Source of the DNA: Acidobacteriota bacterium
Lineage (GTDB): Bacteria > Acidobacteriota > Terriglobia > UBA7540
Assembly (NCBI GenBank): GCA_021786455.1
Contig: JAJYNF010000068.1
Span: 1-5,394, forward strand
DNA: 5,394 nt
Reading direction: 5' to 3'
Part shown: positions 5,186 through 5,394 of the stretch, piece by piece
Layout: every line of letters begins with the position of its first letter
Numbering within the stretch: the stretch's first letter is position 1
Translations under genes and position numbers: made by a program
Notes under the pieces: generated by a model
Told to the model about the DNA's origin: nothing
Databases searched by the model: none
The model's input: the letters and a program-made list of their open reading frames with translations, nothing else

Positions 5186-5394
5186 TCAAGCTGCTTGTGT
5201 AAAAAGGCGGAGGGTGCGATTTTTCCACTCGTGCCTTTCGTTCATGCCATTGAAGATAGCGTAGATGATCCGGTCGACGCTTTCGACGTTGACGAAGCAG
5301 ACCATGGGCCGGGTGCGGCACCGGACCTCGACGAAGCACCGCTCGATGGCGTTGGTGGTGCGCAGCTTCTTCCAGAGAGGCCGCGGGAAAGTAT
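5186..5394 (-). CDS. IS256-family (mutator-type) transposase, C-terminal part
   Basis: The visible 68 residues include KLRTTNAIERCFVEVRCRTR, then PMVCFVNVESVDRIIYAIF, and end FTQAA before TGA. The TTNAIER block and the R-x-R-T-R-P-M segment are hallmarks of the C-terminal region of IS256-family DDE transposases, which cut and join DNA to move the element. The glutamate of NAIER, about 51 residues from the end, is at the position expected for the catalytic E. The 5' part, roughly 300 or more codons in this family, lies beyond the right edge, so intactness cannot be judged. The visible part has no frameshift or stop. The gene points toward the 368-aa gene, with a gene-poor gap between. Confidence 0.88.
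   Translation of the reverse strand, partial: TFPRPLWKKLRTTNAIERCFVEVRCRTRPMVCFVNVESVDRIIYAIFNGMNERHEWKNRTLRLFTQAA

Larger units (their letters stand above)
5171..5394 (-). mobile_element. IS256-family insertion sequence, one end (truncated by window)
   Basis: The element is identified from the transposase C-terminus it carries. On the minus strand the end reads TTTTTACACAAGCAGCTTGAC, split across the last codons; a TTTACACAA...TTGAC arrangement is common at IS256-family 3' ends, with the stop codon embedded in or next to the terminal repeat. The left boundary (about 5171-5185) is an estimate because the opposite end, needed to define the inverted repeat and the target duplication, lies outside the window. 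Confidence 0.6.

Noticed and set aside
1..5394. CRISPR array or large tandem repeat
   Set aside because: I saw no regularly spaced repeats; the only tandem repeat is the single 15-mer duplication at 1727-1756.

Overview
The window looks like a piece of a GC-rich (roughly 60% by eye) bacterial chromosome from an accessory region. The style resembles soil or freshwater Verrucomicrobiota or Acidobacteriota: a secreted SGNH hydrolase, a REP-like palindrome reading as an 'AVYDRR' peptide on the minus strand, and decayed intergenic DNA. This taxonomic guess is inference, because the window holds no phylogenetic marker apart from the 5' part of a tRNA.

Layout. Positions 1-29 (minus) are the 5' part of a tRNA that runs off the left edge, with a perfect TATAAT -10 box just upstream. 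Positions 74-534 have no convincing gene. Positions 546-1358 (plus) encode a secreted SGNH/GDSL hydrolase with all four family blocks. Positions 1359-1816 hold a possible terminator, the C-terminal relic of an Ig-like-repeat secreted protein on the minus strand, a REP-like hairpin and a short imperfect tandem repeat. Positions 1852-4764 hold four same-strand genes: a beta-class DNA methyltransferase, a 203-aa protein with a D-x15-E-x-K arrangement (candidate type II restriction endonuclease), a 61-aa basic protein starting 2 nt after the previous stop, and a 368-aa protein with a C-terminal R-x4-H motif of HEPN-like type. A strong hairpin plus T-run terminator follows at 4775-4807. Positions 4808-5170 show no gene but contain a diverged copy of part of the REP-like segment. 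Positions 5186-5394 (minus) are the C-terminal end of an IS256-type (mutator-like) transposase that runs off the right edge.

How the genes may work together. The methyltransferase and the PD-(D/E)XK candidate would form a compact type II restriction-modification pair: the methyltransferase protects host sites and the nuclease cuts unmodified DNA. The 61-aa and 368-aa proteins follow in the same direction before the terminator. They may be extra components of the same defence cluster, with the 368-aa protein a candidate HEPN-type effector, or they may be passengers. The flanking tRNA, REP-like DNA and insertion sequence fit a mobile, defence-island-like setting. The restriction and HEPN roles rest on short motifs and gene context, not on full-length recognition.
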